Source: Streptomyces avicenniae (GTDB taxonomy: Bacteria > Actinomycetota > Actinomycetes > Streptomycetales > Streptomycetaceae). Taken from it: DNA of 64,000 nucleotides. The DNA is taken from positions 62,001 to 126,000 of the forward strand of contig NZ_JOEK01000011.1 of assembly GCF_000719135.1 (NCBI RefSeq). The letters are read 5' to 3'. Below are positions 50,433-62,107 of the stretch, one piece after another. Numbering within the stretch: position 1 is the first letter of the stretch; each line of letters starts with the position of its first letter. Under the pieces are notes generated by a model that saw nothing but the letters and a program-made list of their open reading frames with translations, made no database searches and was not told the DNA's origin. Position numbers and translations under genes: made by a program.

Positions 50433-50972
50433 GTGCACGATCATGTGTTCGTGTCCGTGAGAGAGACCCTTGCCCGGGTCGATGCAGACCTGGCCGCCGG
50501 CCGGGTCCCCGTCGCGCGCCAGCGCTTGCGCGGTCTCGTCTCGTCCTTCCCGTACGACCTGACGCTCCGGCGGCGTCTGGCCGAGGTGTACCGGCTCTAC
50601 GGCGATGCCGCCGAGGCCGGACGCTGGATGTACCTCGAAGAGGACCGCGACGCCGACGAGACCGCCGCCTTCGAGGCCCGGTACAGGTCTCCCGGGTGGC
50701 GGATGAAGGCTCTCGCCTGGCGCGGCCCCGAGGCGATGGCTGCCACGTCCTTCGCGGAGCGGCAGCTGGTCGCGGTGCGGACGGCCTGCGCCGCACACCT
50801 GGGTCACCCCGTTGACTGGGACGAGCCCACCTCCTACCTGGAGGAGGAGTGCGAGGAGCAGCCGTCAGAACCATGGACGGTCGGTGGTGTGCTCGCGGGT
50901 GTCGGCTGCCTGGTGGGGGTCCTCGCGTTCGTCGCGATCTGGGTGAACGGAGTCGTCGCCCTCTTCGACTGA
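50433..50972 (+). CDS. DUF6584-like small TPR-type membrane-anchored protein
   Basis: 179 aa. N-terminal helical pairs of TPR type (VRETLARVDADLAAGRVPVARQRLRGLVSSFPYDLTLRRRLAEVYRLYGDAAEAGRWMYLEEDRDADE), a charged middle part and one C-terminal membrane helix (GGVLAGVGCLVGVLAFVAIWVNGVVALFD). It resembles DUF6584 proteins of streptomycetes. Several in-frame GTG codons exist (50433, 50445, 50451, 50457); the first is chosen. Divergent from the RiPP precursor but probably unrelated. Confidence 0.72.
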   Translation: MHDHVFVSVRETLARVDADLAAGRVPVARQRLRGLVSSFPYDLTLRRRLAEVYRLYGDAAEAGRWMYLEEDRDADETAAFEARYRSPGWRMKALAWRGPEAMAATSFAERQLVAVRTACAAHLGHPVDWDEPTSYLEEECEEQPSEPWTVGGVLAGVGCLVGVLAFVAIWVNGVVALFD

Positions 50973-51562
50973 CCCACAGGACGTCAGGGGGCAGCTCGAT
51001 GGGACGTGGACAGCCCCGTCCGCCGGTTCGAGCCGGGGGTGAGGAACATCCATGTCGGATCGTGCGCCGAACCTCCGTCGGCCCTGTGGGCGGCTGACGG
51101 CGCCTCGGTGGTCCGGCGCGTCCGGCGTAGAGCCCGGGAGGACGTTCTTTCCGAACGCGAGTTCAAGACGCTGACCGAGAACGCGTCCACGACCTGGCTG
51201 TCGCCGAGTGGGCGGGTCACGGTGTGCCGGTTCTGTTGACGATCTCGGCACGCTGCGTCGTCGGTCGGCCGGACGACCACCTGAAACGGGCCCACGGCAG
51301 CCATGAGCTACCCGTCGTCACGGTGGAGCAATGGTGCGGAGAACGGGCTCCGGGGCTGTTTCACGCGAACGGGAGCGCGGAGGGTGTCGCGTCGGTTCCG
51401 CGCATCCGTGGGACGTACGGGGGACGGACGCCCGTGGAACCCCGGTTCCGGCCGGTCCCAGCCGGGCTCCCCACTCTGGGGAAGGGGGAGGGCCGCTGTG
51501 CGCCGCTCGTCGGCACGACGTGGCCTGACCTGCGAAGACATCGACACTGCTCCGTGTGTCGG
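50973..51562. other. Intergenic region with one weak small frame
   Basis: About 590 bp between the DUF6584-like gene and the tRNA. A 77-codon frame at 51006-51239 (ending SPSGRVTVCRFC) has GC-rich third positions, but no ribosome-binding site or known motif, so I do not call it a gene. The rest shows only antisense noise. Confidence 0.4.
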
Positions 51563-51565
51563 TGG

Positions 51566-51638
51566 TGCCCCCGGCAGGACTCGAACCTGCGGCCAAGTGC
51601 TTAGAAGGCACCTGCTCTATCCGCTGAGCTACGGGGGC
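51566..51638 (-). tRNA. tRNA-Arg (anticodon TCT)
   Basis: 73-nt cloverleaf on the minus strand. Acceptor arms GCCCCCG / CGGGGGC, D-arm GCTCAGCGGATAGAGC, anticodon stem-loop with CTTCTAA (anticodon TCT), and T-arm GCAGGTTCGAGTCCTGC. A discriminator A and an encoded CCA (51563-51565) follow. No integrase or attachment-site duplication is seen beside it. Confidence 0.96.
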
Positions 51639-51899
51639 TGGTGTGGCGGTCATGGCGTGGGACGGTGCCCCCTCGGTGACCTCGCCAGCGCACAGGATAG
51701 GGCTTCGAGGGGTTCGTCCCGGTTGCTTCACGGCAGCGCCGCCGTGTGGAGGTTCAGTGAAGCAGCCCCGATAATCGCAGGCGAGTACGAGGAGCGCAGC
51801 GATTTGGGCGGCCCGCATGAGGGGTGTTGCGCACTCGTTATGCCGTCGAGACGGCCGGATATGCTTGGGAAACGGCTTCAAATTGGGCATTCTGCGCAT

Positions 51900-53660
51900 G
51901 TGGCGATCTTGGACGCACGGCCCGAACTGCTGGACGCGCTGACCGTACTGCGGGAGCGCCTCGCTGCCGCGCGTTTCCCGCTGGAGCTGCCGGGGGCGGA
52001 ACGGGCCCGGCGGTCGCGGGGCGAGCTGCTCGCGCAGCTCGACGGATACCTGCTGCCCCGGCTCCGCGAACCCACCGCACCCCTCCTCGCCGTCTTCGGC
52101 GGCTCCACCGGCGCGGGCAAGTCCACGCTGGTCAACTCGCTCGTCGGCCGCCGCGTCACCGAGGCAGGGGTGCTGCGCCCGACGACGCGCACGCCCGTGC
52201 TCGTCTGCCATCCGGACGACCGCGACTGGTTCGCGGGCGGCCACGTCCTCCCGCAGCTGGGCCGCGTCCGCATGCCACGGCAGGACGTCGAGCAGCCCCC
52301 GCCGCCGCCCCGCGACGGGCCGCCCACGCTGGCCGTGCAGACCGTCAGGGCGCTGCCGCCCGGCCTCGCCCTCCTCGACGCCCCCGACATCGACTCGCTC
52401 GTCGCCGCCAACCGCGACCTCGCCGCCGACCTGCTGTGCGCGGCCGACATCTGGGTCCTCGTCACCACCGCGTCCCGCTACGCCGACGCGCTCCCCTGGC
52501 ACCTGCTGCGCAGCGCGCGCGAGTACGACGTCACGCTCGCCACCGTCCTCGACCGCGTGCCCCACCAGATCGCGGGCGAGGTGTCCCGCCACTACGCCGC
52601 GCTGCTGGAACGCGTCGGCCTCGGGGAGATCCCGTGCTTCACGGTGCCCGAGCTGCCCGAGTCCGCCGGAGGCGGCTCCGGGCTGCTGCCCGGCACGGCC
52701 GTGGCGCCGCTGCGGCAGTGGCTCGCCCGCTGCGCGCAGGACCCGACGACGCGCGCGGGCACCGTCGCCCGTACGGCGGGCGGCGCCGTCGCCTCCCTGC
52801 GCTCACGCGTCGCGGCACTGGCCGGGGAGAGCGCCGCGCAGTACGCCACCGCCGTGCGCCTCGGCCAGCGCGTCACCGAGGCGTACACCGAGGCGGAACG
52901 CGCCGTCCGCGCCTGCCTCACGGACACCGGGCTCTTCGCCGGTGAGGCCCGCGCGCACTGGCTGGCCTTCCCCGACGACGCCAGCGCCGAGGAACTGCTC
53001 GACGCACTCACCGCCGCCCTCGGCGGGCTGCTCGCCGAGGCGGTCGCCACGGCGGACGAACGCGTCGCCGCCGCCTGGCGCGGCGAACGCGGCGCGCCGC
53101 CCGGCGGCGTGGACCCGCCGGACGCCGTACGCGAGCGCGTCGGCGTCCTCGTACGCCGCCTGCGCCGCTGCGTCGAGGAACTGGCCGACGAGGCGCGCAC
53201 CGGCACCGGGCTGCGCAGCGGCCCCCCCACCGCCACCGCCACCGGCCGCGGCACCGGCACGGGCCCCGCCACCAGCACGGGCACCGGCCGCCGCAGGAAC
53301 CCCGGCACGGACGACGGCGAGACGGCCGCCCTCCTCGCCGCCGCCCTCCTCGGCGGCAGGACCGGCGGCGCACTCGCCCACCAGTCCCTCACCGGCGTGC
53401 TCGGCACCCGCGCCGCCGCCCGCCTGCGCGACCAGGGCCGCCAAGAGCTGAACCGCTGCGTGGACCGCGCCCTGCGCGCCGAACGGGAACGCCGCGCCGC
53501 GCCGCTGCGGGACCTCGCCATCACCGCCGAGCCGCAGGTCGCGCTCGTCGCCGCGCTCTCCGGCGTCCACGCCGCCCACACGGGCCGCGCCGCCTCCGCC
53601 GCCTCCGCCGCGGCCCCGTCCCCGCAGACCGCCACGACCGCCCCCGGAGGGACCCGGTGA
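51900..53660 (+). CDS. Dynamin-like/YfjP-type GTPase, first of a pair
   Basis: 586 aa. G1 [18 protein letters not shown] (P-loop at about residues 69-76), [10 protein letters not shown] (G2 Thr), [10 protein letters not shown] (G3 DxxG region as DAPD), then a long helical region. The segment [22 protein letters not shown] is a low-complexity linker (about 437-460) that splits the C-terminal helical tail. I choose GTG 51900 ([20 protein letters not shown]) because family members start with this helix; ATG 51861 is upstream in the same frame. The stop overlaps the next start (GTGA). Such adjacent GTPase pairs of streptomycetes include the cytokinetic dynamins DynA/DynB; whether this pair is orthologous is undecided. 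Confidence 0.85.
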   Translation: MAILDARPELLDALTVLRERLAAARFPLELPGAERARRSRGELLAQLDGYLLPRLREPTAPLLAVFGGSTGAGKSTLVNSLVGRRVTEAGVLRPTTRTPVLVCHPDDRDWFAGGHVLPQLGRVRMPRQDVEQPPPPPRDGPPTLAVQTVRALPPGLALLDAPDIDSLVAANRDLAADLLCAADIWVLVTTASRYADALPWHLLRSAREYDVTLATVLDRVPHQIAGEVSRHYAALLERVGLGEIPCFTVPELPESAGGGSGLLPGTAVAPLRQWLARCAQDPTTRAGTVARTAGGAVASLRSRVAALAGESAAQYATAVRLGQRVTEAYTEAERAVRACLTDTGLFAGEARAHWLAFPDDASAEELLDALTAALGGLLAEAVATADERVAAAWRGERGAPPGGVDPPDAVRERVGVLVRRLRRCVEELADEARTGTGLRSGPPTATATGRGTGTGPATSTGTGRRRNPGTDDGETAALLAAALLGGRTGGALAHQSLTGVLGTRAAARLRDQGRQELNRCVDRALRAERERRAAPLRDLAITAEPQVALVAALSGVHAAHTGRAASAASAAAPSPQTATTAPGGTR

Positions 53661-55306
53661 CCGACACCACCGCGAGCACGATCCACCACGGCCCCCTCGG
53701 CGTCCGCCTCGGCGCGCTGCGCGAACTCGTCGGCCTCTCCCGCACCCGCCTGGACGACGCCGTCCTCGCCGAGGCGGGCCGCGTCCTCGACGCCGCAGCC
53801 GCCCGCGACCGGCTCCCCACCGCGTACACCTCCGTCGCCATCGCGGGCGCCACCGGTAGCGGCAAGTCCACGCTGTTCAACGCCCTCGCCGGAGCCCAGC
53901 TCTCCGAGGCGGGCGTGCGCCGCCCCACCACCGCCACCGCCGTCTCCTGCACCTGGGAGGCGGCCCGCGACCTGCCCGCCGACGGACTCCTCGAACGTCT
54001 CGCCGTCCCCGCCCGCGCCCGCCGCCGCGCCCCCGCCCTCGACCCGGGCCTGCGCGGCCTGATCCTCCTCGACCTGCCCGACCACGACTCCATCGACCCC
54101 GCGCACCGCGAGCAGGTGGACCGGCTGCTCACCCTCGTGGACGCCGTCATCTGGGTCGTGGACCCCGAGAAGTACGCCGACGCGCTGCTCCACGAGCGGT
54201 ACCTGCGCGCGTTCGCCGGGCACGCCGACGTCAGCATCATCGTCCTGAACCAGACCGACCGGCTGCCCCCCGACGCCGTGGACGCCGTCCTGGACGACCT
54301 GCGCCGCCTGCTGGACGACCACGGCGTCGCCCTCGGCGAGCACGGCGAGCCGGGCGCGGGCGTCCTGCCCGTGTCCGCGCTCACCGGCGACGGCATCGCC
54401 GAACTGCGCCAGGCGGTGGGCGAACTCGTCGCCCCGAGGACGGCCGCCGCCCGCCGCCTCGCCGCCGACGTGGACGGCGTCGCCCGCCGCCTCGGCCCCC
54501 TGTACATCGCCGACGGCGCCGAGGCGCCCCCGGGGCTCACCCCGCAGGCCCGTGAGGACTTCGAGGACCGGCTCGCCGCCGCCGTCGGCGCCCCGGCCGC
54601 CGGGCAGAACGCCGAACGGGCCTGGCTCCGCCGCGCCGACCGCGCCTGCGGTACGCCCTGGGCCCAGGCGCTGCGCCACCTCACGGGCCGTCAGGCCGAA
54701 CGGCGCGGCGAGCCCGCCGCCCTCGCCGCCAAACGCGCGCAGGCCGGGCCACCGGCCGTCGCCGTGCCCGTCGTCGAACAGGCCGTCCGCCGCCTCGCCG
54801 ACGAGGCCACGGAAGGGCTGCCAGGACCGTGGTCCGACGCCGTGCGCGACGCCGCCCGCCGGGGCGCCGCCGCCCTGCCCGCCGCGCTCACCGGCGTGCT
54901 CGCCGGGCAGCCGACGCAGCGGATGCCGCGCCCGCGCTGGTGGTCCGCCGCCGGAGCGGCCCAGGCCGTCCTGCTCGCCGCGCAGATCCTCGGCCTGTGC
55001 TGGCTCGTCATCGCGCTCGTGGGCCACCCGGTGGTCGCCGGATGGCTGCCGTTGCTCCTGCTCATCGGCGGCTCGTCGGGCGCGCCGCTGCTGGCCTGGG
55101 GCTGCCGGATGGCCGCGCGCGGCCCGGCCCGTGCGTCGGGCGCCCAGGAGGAGTGGCGGCTGCGGAGGATCGCCGCCGAGTGCGGCCACACGCACGTCCT
55201 CGAACCGGTCGCCGCCGAACTGCTGCGCTACCGCGAGGTGCGCGAGCGGTACGTCGTCGCCGCGTCGCCGACCGGAGAGGCCGGTCTGTCACGGACGATC
55301 CGCTGA
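53657..55306 (+). CDS. Dynamin-like/YfjP-type GTPase, second of a pair, membrane-anchored
   Basis: 549 aa. G1 [18 protein letters not shown] (about residues 62-79), [11 protein letters not shown] (G2), [10 protein letters not shown] (G3, DLPD) and LNQTDRL (G4, NxxD-like). Two adjacent membrane helices follow near residues 435-475 ([40 protein letters not shown]), then a short amphipathic tail. GTG start overlaps the stop of the partner gene, so the two are translated together and likely form a complex. The membrane hairpin fits a dynamin-type protein that remodels or bridges membrane during division or stress. Confidence 0.87.
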   Translation: MTDTTASTIHHGPLGVRLGALRELVGLSRTRLDDAVLAEAGRVLDAAAARDRLPTAYTSVAIAGATGSGKSTLFNALAGAQLSEAGVRRPTTATAVSCTWEAARDLPADGLLERLAVPARARRRAPALDPGLRGLILLDLPDHDSIDPAHREQVDRLLTLVDAVIWVVDPEKYADALLHERYLRAFAGHADVSIIVLNQTDRLPPDAVDAVLDDLRRLLDDHGVALGEHGEPGAGVLPVSALTGDGIAELRQAVGELVAPRTAAARRLAADVDGVARRLGPLYIADGAEAPPGLTPQAREDFEDRLAAAVGAPAAGQNAERAWLRRADRACGTPWAQALRHLTGRQAERRGEPAALAAKRAQAGPPAVAVPVVEQAVRRLADEATEGLPGPWSDAVRDAARRGAAALPAALTGVLAGQPTQRMPRPRWWSAAGAAQAVLLAAQILGLCWLVIALVGHPVVAGWLPLLLLIGGSSGAPLLAWGCRMAARGPARASGAQEEWRLRRIAAECGHTHVLEPVAAELLRYREVRERYVVAASPTGEAGLSRTIR

Positions 55307-55474
55307 GGTCACGACCTGCCGTTCCGTAACGATTCGACCTCACGGCACCGGAGTTGCGCCCCCCGCCGGGTGCGCCGCGCGCCGCCCCTCCTACGATCGC
55401 CCGTATGTACGGGGACGCCCGCCGGACGTCACGTCCGCGCCCTGGGGTCCCGTGCGTCACAGGAGGGGCACACC

Positions 55475-56905
55475 ATGAATCTTGCGCGCAAGCGGGCGTT
55501 CACCCGCCTTGCCGCCTCGGCCGTCGCGACGGGCCTGCTCACCGCGGGCACGTTCGCCACCGCGACGTCCGCCACGGCCGACGACGGCCCCGGGCAGCCG
55601 GGAGGAGCCACGGCGACGCTGGGCGGCCTCGTCGTCCACGGTTCCATCGACGTCACCACCGCCGACGGGGAGACGCGCGGTGTGGAGGGCGGTCTCTTCG
55701 AGATGACCTCCGACAGCGGCAGCACGCTCCAGACGTACTGCATCGACCTGTTCACCGGGACCGTGGCCGACGCCCGCTACCAGGAGGTGGACTGGGACGC
55801 GTCCAAGCTCCACGACAACGAGGACGCCGGGCGTATCCAGTGGGTGCTCCAGAACGCGTTCCCCACGGTGAGCGCCGCCGACCTGGCCGCGCAGGCCGGG
55901 GTCGGGGAACTGGGCGACTCCCAGGCAGCCGCCGCCACGCAGGCCGCGATCTGGGAGCTGTCGGACGGCGTGGACGCCGAGCCGCGTGACGACGTCGCCG
56001 CCGAGGTGACCGACTGGCTGCTGGCCAACGCCGTGGACGCCGAGGAGCCGGGCGCCTCGCTCGCCCTGGCGCCCGACACGGTCAGCGGCGAGGCCGGGAG
56101 CCTCGTCGGGCCCGTCACCGTCTCGACCACCGCCGACGCGGTGTCCGTCGTCCTGGACCCGGCGGCCACCGCCGCCGGGCTCACCCTGGTGGACGCCGAC
56201 GGCGCGCCGCTCTCGCCCGAGGGCGTGACCGACGGCCAGGAGCTGTGGTTCTCCGTGCCCGAGGGCGCGGGCGACGGCTCCGGCGGCGTCACGGCCACCG
56301 CGACCTCGACCGTGCCGATCGGCCGTGTCTTCACCGGCATCGCCACCACGACCCAGACGATGATCCTCGCCGGTACCGAGAACACCTCGGTCGAGGCGCG
56401 CGCCGGTGTCACCTGGACCGAGGCGTCCGTCGCCCCGGTCGCGGTGAGCTTCGCCGAGCGGTGCGCCGAGGAGGGCGGCGGCATCGAGGTCTCGATCACC
56501 AACCACGGCGACGAGCCCCGCAGCTTCGTCGTCGGCGACCAGACCGTGGACCTCGGTCCCGGTGAGGAGTCGGGGCCCGTGTGGGTGCCCGCGGCCGAGG
56601 ACACCGAGACCACCGTCCAGGTGACGGGCGCCGACGGCACCGTCCACGGCGAGTACACCGTGACCCTCGACTGCGAGCCCACGCAGTCCGAGACCCCGGC
56701 CGCGCCGCCCGCGGGCGAGACCCCCGGCGGCGAGACCCCGCAGGACGGCAACACCCCGGCCCCCGCCGGTGACAGCGAGGACCTGGCCGAGACCGGCGGC
56801 GGCACCGACCCGGTGCTGTTCGGCGGGATCGCCGTCGCGCTGCTCGTCGTCGGCGGCGCCGTCGTGTTCCTCGTGCGCCGTCGCGGCGCCGGGAACGGCG
56901 ACTGA
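55475..56905 (+). CDS. Sortase-anchored surface protein with thioester (TQxA-type) domain
   Basis: 476 aa. Signal peptide about 1-35 (RLAASAVATGLLTAGTFATATSATAD). Thioester domain about 40-190: the Cys of QTYCIDLFTG and the Gln of AAATQAAIWELSDG match the Cys-Gln pair of TED/TQxA domains, which form an internal thioester and attach covalently to host or surface ligands. It is followed by a beta-sandwich region, a Pro/Glu/Thr-rich spacer, and the anchor LAETGG (Leu437) with a membrane helix and RRRGAG tail, a class E sortase-type LAxTG signal. ATG has AGGAGGGGCACACC upstream. Terminator follows. Displayed on the cell wall. Confidence 0.9.
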   Translation: MNLARKRAFTRLAASAVATGLLTAGTFATATSATADDGPGQPGGATATLGGLVVHGSIDVTTADGETRGVEGGLFEMTSDSGSTLQTYCIDLFTGTVADARYQEVDWDASKLHDNEDAGRIQWVLQNAFPTVSAADLAAQAGVGELGDSQAAAATQAAIWELSDGVDAEPRDDVAAEVTDWLLANAVDAEEPGASLALAPDTVSGEAGSLVGPVTVSTTADAVSVVLDPAATAAGLTLVDADGAPLSPEGVTDGQELWFSVPEGAGDGSGGVTATATSTVPIGRVFTGIATTTQTMILAGTENTSVEARAGVTWTEASVAPVAVSFAERCAEEGGGIEVSITNHGDEPRSFVVGDQTVDLGPGEESGPVWVPAAEDTETTVQVTGADGTVHGEYTVTLDCEPTQSETPAAPPAGETPGGETPQDGNTPAPAGDSEDLAETGGGTDPVLFGGIAVALLVVGGAVVFLVRRRGAGNGD

Positions 56906-56964
56906 CGGCCCCGGCCGTGCACGCGTGACCGTACGGCCGCCCCGGCCGTGACGTACCGCGCAGA

Positions 56965-56998
56965 GAGGGGGCGGGCCCGCGCGAGGGCCCGCCCCCTC
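56965..56998 (+). terminator. Terminator of the surface-protein gene
   Basis: Perfect 14-bp arms GAGGGGGCGGGCCC / GGGCCCGCCCCCTC with loop GCGCGA, 60 bp after the stop codon. Confidence 0.85.
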
Positions 56999-57118
56999 CG
57001 TCGTTCCCCGGCCACCGGTTTCCGCCGGGCAGGGGGCATGCGGCAGGATGGAGTCGCAGCCCCGCTGCCTGGGCGCCGACGACCACACACCCACCGCTGA
57101 TCTGCCGGACGGTTTCTC

Positions 57119-58783
<1,665 letters not shown>

Positions 58784-58788
58784 GGGGC

Positions 58789-59244
58789 GTGCGGCACCTC
58801 TACCAGTGCCCCCTGCGCTGGTCGGACATGGACGCCTTCGGGCACATCAACAACGTGGTCTTCCTCCGCTACCTGGAGGAGGCCAGGATCGACTTCATGT
58901 TCCGGCTGGCGCGGGAGGCCGCGTCCGGCGCGTTCACCGGCGGCTCGGTGGTGGCGCGGCACGAGATCGACTACCTGAAGCCGCTGGTCCACCGGCACAC
59001 GCCGGTGACCATCGAGACGTGGGTGGCCAAGCTGGGCGGCGCGTCCGTGACGGTGGCGTACGAGATCAAGGACGAGGCGGCCGTGTACGCGCGGGCCGCC
59101 ACCGTCGTGGTCCCCTACGACCTGGAGCAGGCCAGGCCGCGGCGGTTGACGCCCGAGGAGCGGACGTTCCTCCAGCAGTACGCCGACGACCGGTTCGGCG
59201 CCCCGGGCGGCGGCACGGCCCCGGAGGGCGCGCCCGCCGTATGA
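58789..59244 (+). CDS. Acyl-CoA thioesterase (4HBT hot-dog fold)
   Basis: 151 aa. YQCPLRWSDMDAFGHINNVVFLRYLEEARIDFM is the classical 4HBT active-site region (Asp of WSDMD, then GHINN), and HEIDYLKPLVHRHTPVTIETWV and ASVTVAYEIKD complete the hot-dog fold. GTG 58789 is the first in-frame start; the ribosome-binding site TGAGGGG overlaps the ettA stop. It hydrolyses acyl-CoA, with chain specificity unknown. Neighbour coupling to ettA is common in actinobacteria. Confidence 0.92.
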   Translation: MRHLYQCPLRWSDMDAFGHINNVVFLRYLEEARIDFMFRLAREAASGAFTGGSVVARHEIDYLKPLVHRHTPVTIETWVAKLGGASVTVAYEIKDEAAVYARAATVVVPYDLEQARPRRLTPEERTFLQQYADDRFGAPGGGTAPEGAPAV

Positions 59245-59906
59245 CAGCCCACGGACAGCTGGCCCTGGCCGAGCCGGGGGAGGCCGGTGACCTCGCCGCC
59301 TTCCTCGGCCGCCAACTGCGCTGGGACCGTACGGCGGCGGCCCGGCTGCGCGCCGACGGCCCGGCCCTCGCCCTCTTCACCCGGCCCGCGCGCTTCGACG
59401 TGCTGGCCGTCCGCGTCTGCGCGCTGCGCGAGCACGCCGCGCTCGACACCACCGTGTCGGCGGGCGAGCTGCTGGAACGGCTCGACACCGAGGCGGGCAC
59501 GGTCGCGGTCCCCGCCTCCGTCACCGGCCCGTCCTGGGCCGGGATGCTGCCGCCGCGCGGCAACTGGCGCGCGCTGGGCGACGTACCGGAGCACGGCGTA
59601 CGCGGCGCCGCCGCCGCGGTGATCGCCGAGTTCCGCCGCCGCACCGAGGCCCTGCCGGACGCGGGCCGCACCCGCACGGCGCTCGACGCACTGGCCGACG
59701 AGATCTGGTCGCGGCACCTGCCGGGCACCACGCTGCCGCTGCGCGCCGTCCACGCGGCGCACGCCCTCGGCTTCCTGCGGGCCCCCGGCCCGGCCGCCGT
59801 CCTGACCAGCGGCCCCTGGCTGCGGCTGCGCACGGCCCTCGGCTCCGTCGCCGTCCGCCGCTCCGGCGGCCTGCCCGGCATCGGCGTCACACCGCTGACG
59901 CCCTGA
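59241..59906 (+). CDS. Hypothetical protein
   Basis: 221 aa, unrecognised. ATG overlaps the thioesterase stop (ATGA). Composition is ordinary and mostly helical: AAFLGRQLRWDRTAAARLRADGPALALFTRPARFDVLAVRVCALREH, then a short beta section SVTGPSWAGMLPPRGNWRALG and another helical part. The C-terminus contains WLRLRTALGSVAVRRSGG. It lacks membrane segments or catalytic motifs. Co-transcribed with ettA and the SNF2 helicase by position, and conserved synteny in the group is likely but not verified. Confidence 0.72.
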   Translation: MTAHGQLALAEPGEAGDLAAFLGRQLRWDRTAAARLRADGPALALFTRPARFDVLAVRVCALREHAALDTTVSAGELLERLDTEAGTVAVPASVTGPSWAGMLPPRGNWRALGDVPEHGVRGAAAAVIAEFRRRTEALPDAGRTRTALDALADEIWSRHLPGTTLPLRAVHAAHALGFLRAPGPAAVLTSGPWLRLRTALGSVAVRRSGGLPGIGVTPLTP

Positions 59907-59923
59907 CACCGCCGGGGGGCGCG

Positions 59924-62107
59924 ATGGGACGGGGCGAGCGGGACGTCCTCACGGAGGGCGCGCGGCTCCACGCGGCGGCGCGGGCGCTGACCGACGACCA
60001 CGACGCGGCCCTCGCCGCCGCGCGCGCCGCCTTCGCGCCGCTGCAAACCGCCGAGGTGGACGCGATGCTGGACGCGCTCCCCGTCGCCAGGCTCCAGGAG
60101 TCCACAGGCGGACGGCTGCGGCTCGCCGCCGTCGAGAAGAGCGGGCTGCGCACCGTCCGGCAGGTGCGTGACGCCGGGGCCCACCGGCTGCGGCAGATCC
60201 CGGGCGTGGGGGAGCGTACGGTCGATCAGCTCCTCGGCGCCGCACGTCACTTGGACGAGGCGGCCCGGGAGACCGTCGCCGTGCGCATCGACGTGGACCG
60301 GCAGGACCATCCGGGCACGACCGCCCTCGTCACCGCGCTGCACGTCCTGGTCGAGGCAGGGCCGGAGGCGCGGCGTGCCGTGGAGCGGGCCGCCGCCCTC
60401 GCGCCGCGGCTCGGCCCGCTGCTCGCCGACGCGGCGCCCGCCGCGGGGCGGGTGCGCATGCTGCTGGCCGGGCGGGAGCGCAGGACGCGGGCCCTGGCGG
60501 CGGTCGAGGAGATCCGCGCGCTGCTGGCAGGGGAGGCGGCGGCCGGTACCGAGGCGGCGTTCGCCCAGGCGTCGGCCGACCTGCTGCGGGGGCCCGCGGA
60601 CCCGGACGGCCTGGTCGCGTGGGTGGACTTCGAGCAGCGTCCCGCCGAGTACCACACGCTGCTCGCGGAGATCTCGGGCGCCGCCCCCGACCGGGCGGCG
60701 GCGGAGGGGTTCCTGCCGGAGGACGTCGCCGAACGGGTGCGCGGCCAGCGGCTCGACGACACGCACCGGCGCGTCTCGCTGCGCGGCTACCAGGTGTTCG
60801 GCGCGCGCTTCGTCCTCGCGCGGCGCAGGGCGATCCTGGGCGACGAGATGGGCCTCGGGAAGACCGTGCAGGCCGTCGCGGTACTGGCGCATCTGGCCGC
60901 CGAGGGCCGCAGCCGCTTCCTGGTCGTCTGCCCGGCGAGCGTCCTGGTGAACTGGGTGCGCGAGATCGAGGCCCGCAGCGCGCTGCGCGTGGTGCCGCTG
61001 CACGGCCCCGACCGGCACGACGCGTTCGCCGACTGGCAGGCGCGCGGCGGCGTCGGCGTGACGACGTTCGACGCCCTGCGCGGCTTCCCGGTGCCCGAGG
61101 GCGGCGAACTCGGGATGCTGGTCGTGGACGAGGCGCACTACGTGAAGAACCCGGAGGCGCTGCGCTCGCAGGCCGTCGCCCGCTGGGCCGGGAGCTGCGA
61201 ACGGGTCCTGCTGATGACCGGCACGCCGATGGAGAACCGCGTCGGCGAGTTCCGCAGCCTGGTGCGCCTGCTCGACCCCGGGCTCGCGGACCAGTTGGGG
61301 GAGGGGGCGGCGCCGGTCGGGCCGACCGCCTTCCGGAAGGCCGTCGCGCCGGTCTACCTGCGCCGCAACCAGGTGGACGTCCTCACGGAACTGCCGGGCG
61401 TCCAGCACACGGACGAGTGGGAGGAGCTGAGCGCCGAGGACGAGGCGGCGTACCGGGAGGCCGTGCTGTCGGGGAACTTCATGGCGATGCGGCGGGCCGC
61501 GTACGCGCGTCCCGGCGCATCGGCCAAGCTCGGGCGGCTGCGGGAGATCGTCGCCGAGGCAGGCGAGAACGGGCTGAAGACCGTCGTGTTCTCGAACTTC
61601 CGCGACGTCCTCGCGACGGTCGGGGACGCGCTGGGCGGCGCGGTGTTCGGGCCGCTCACCGGCTCCGTGCCCCCGGTGCGGCGGCAGGAGGTGGTGGACG
61701 CGTTCTCCGCCGCGCCCGGGCCCGCCGTGCTGCTGGCGCAGATCCAGGCGGCGGGCGTGGGGCTGAACCTCCAGGCGGCGTCGGTCGTGATCCTGTGCGA
61801 GCCGCAGACCAAGCCGACGACCGAGCAGCAGGCCGTGGCGCGGGCGCAGCGGATGGGGCAGGTCAGGACGGTGCGCGTGCACCGGCTGCTCGCGACGGGC
61901 GGGGTGGACGAACGGCTCGTGCGGGCGCTGGCGCGCAAGTCCCGTCTGTTCGACGTGTTCGCGCGCCGCAGCGCGGTGGCGGAGGCGACGCCGGACGCCG
62001 TGGACGTCTCGGACGCGGAGCTGGCGCGGCGGATCGTCGAGGAGGAGCAGGCGCGCCTCGGCGCGGGCGCCGGGGAGCGGGCCGGTACGGCGGCCGGGGA
62101 GGACTGA
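59924..62107 (+). CDS. SNF2-family DEAD/DEAH-box helicase with N-terminal HhH segment
   Basis: 727 aa. An N-terminal helical part (about 1-130) includes a helix-hairpin-helix RQIPGVGERTVDQLLGAA for DNA binding. The SNF2 motor runs about 280-700: Q motif RGYQVFGARFVLARRRA, Walker A GDEMGLGKTVQ, VVDEAHYVKN (DEAH), LLMTGTPMENRVGE (III), VVFSNFRD and AAGVGLNLQAASVVILCEPQTKPTTEQQAVARAQRMGQ (V and VI with the arginine fingers). It is a chromatin- or repair-type DNA translocase without a nuclease domain. ATG preceded by GGGGGGCGCG. Third gene downstream of ettA. Confidence 0.92.
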   Translation: MGRGERDVLTEGARLHAAARALTDDHDAALAAARAAFAPLQTAEVDAMLDALPVARLQESTGGRLRLAAVEKSGLRTVRQVRDAGAHRLRQIPGVGERTVDQLLGAARHLDEAARETVAVRIDVDRQDHPGTTALVTALHVLVEAGPEARRAVERAAALAPRLGPLLADAAPAAGRVRMLLAGRERRTRALAAVEEIRALLAGEAAAGTEAAFAQASADLLRGPADPDGLVAWVDFEQRPAEYHTLLAEISGAAPDRAAAEGFLPEDVAERVRGQRLDDTHRRVSLRGYQVFGARFVLARRRAILGDEMGLGKTVQAVAVLAHLAAEGRSRFLVVCPASVLVNWVREIEARSALRVVPLHGPDRHDAFADWQARGGVGVTTFDALRGFPVPEGGELGMLVVDEAHYVKNPEALRSQAVARWAGSCERVLLMTGTPMENRVGEFRSLVRLLDPGLADQLGEGAAPVGPTAFRKAVAPVYLRRNQVDVLTELPGVQHTDEWEELSAEDEAAYREAVLSGNFMAMRRAAYARPGASAKLGRLREIVAEAGENGLKTVVFSNFRDVLATVGDALGGAVFGPLTGSVPPVRRQEVVDAFSAAPGPAVLLAQIQAAGVGLNLQAASVVILCEPQTKPTTEQQAVARAQRMGQVRTVRVHRLLATGGVDERLVRALARKSRLFDVFARRSAVAEATPDAVDVSDAELARRIVEEEQARLGAGAGERAGTAAGED

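Noticed and set aside
51006..51239. 77-codon frame between the DUF6584-like gene and the tRNA
   Set aside because: No ribosome-binding site, no homologous motif recognised, and only third-position GC in its favour.
51563..51638. tRNA-Arg as an integration site
   Set aside because: No integrase gene, no duplicated 3' end of the tRNA, and flanking genes look like core chromosome.
53165..53290. Low-complexity GTGTG/ACCGGC-rich stretch as a separate repeat element
   Set aside because: It encodes the Gly/Thr-rich linker inside the first dynamin-like GTPase and is in frame with it.
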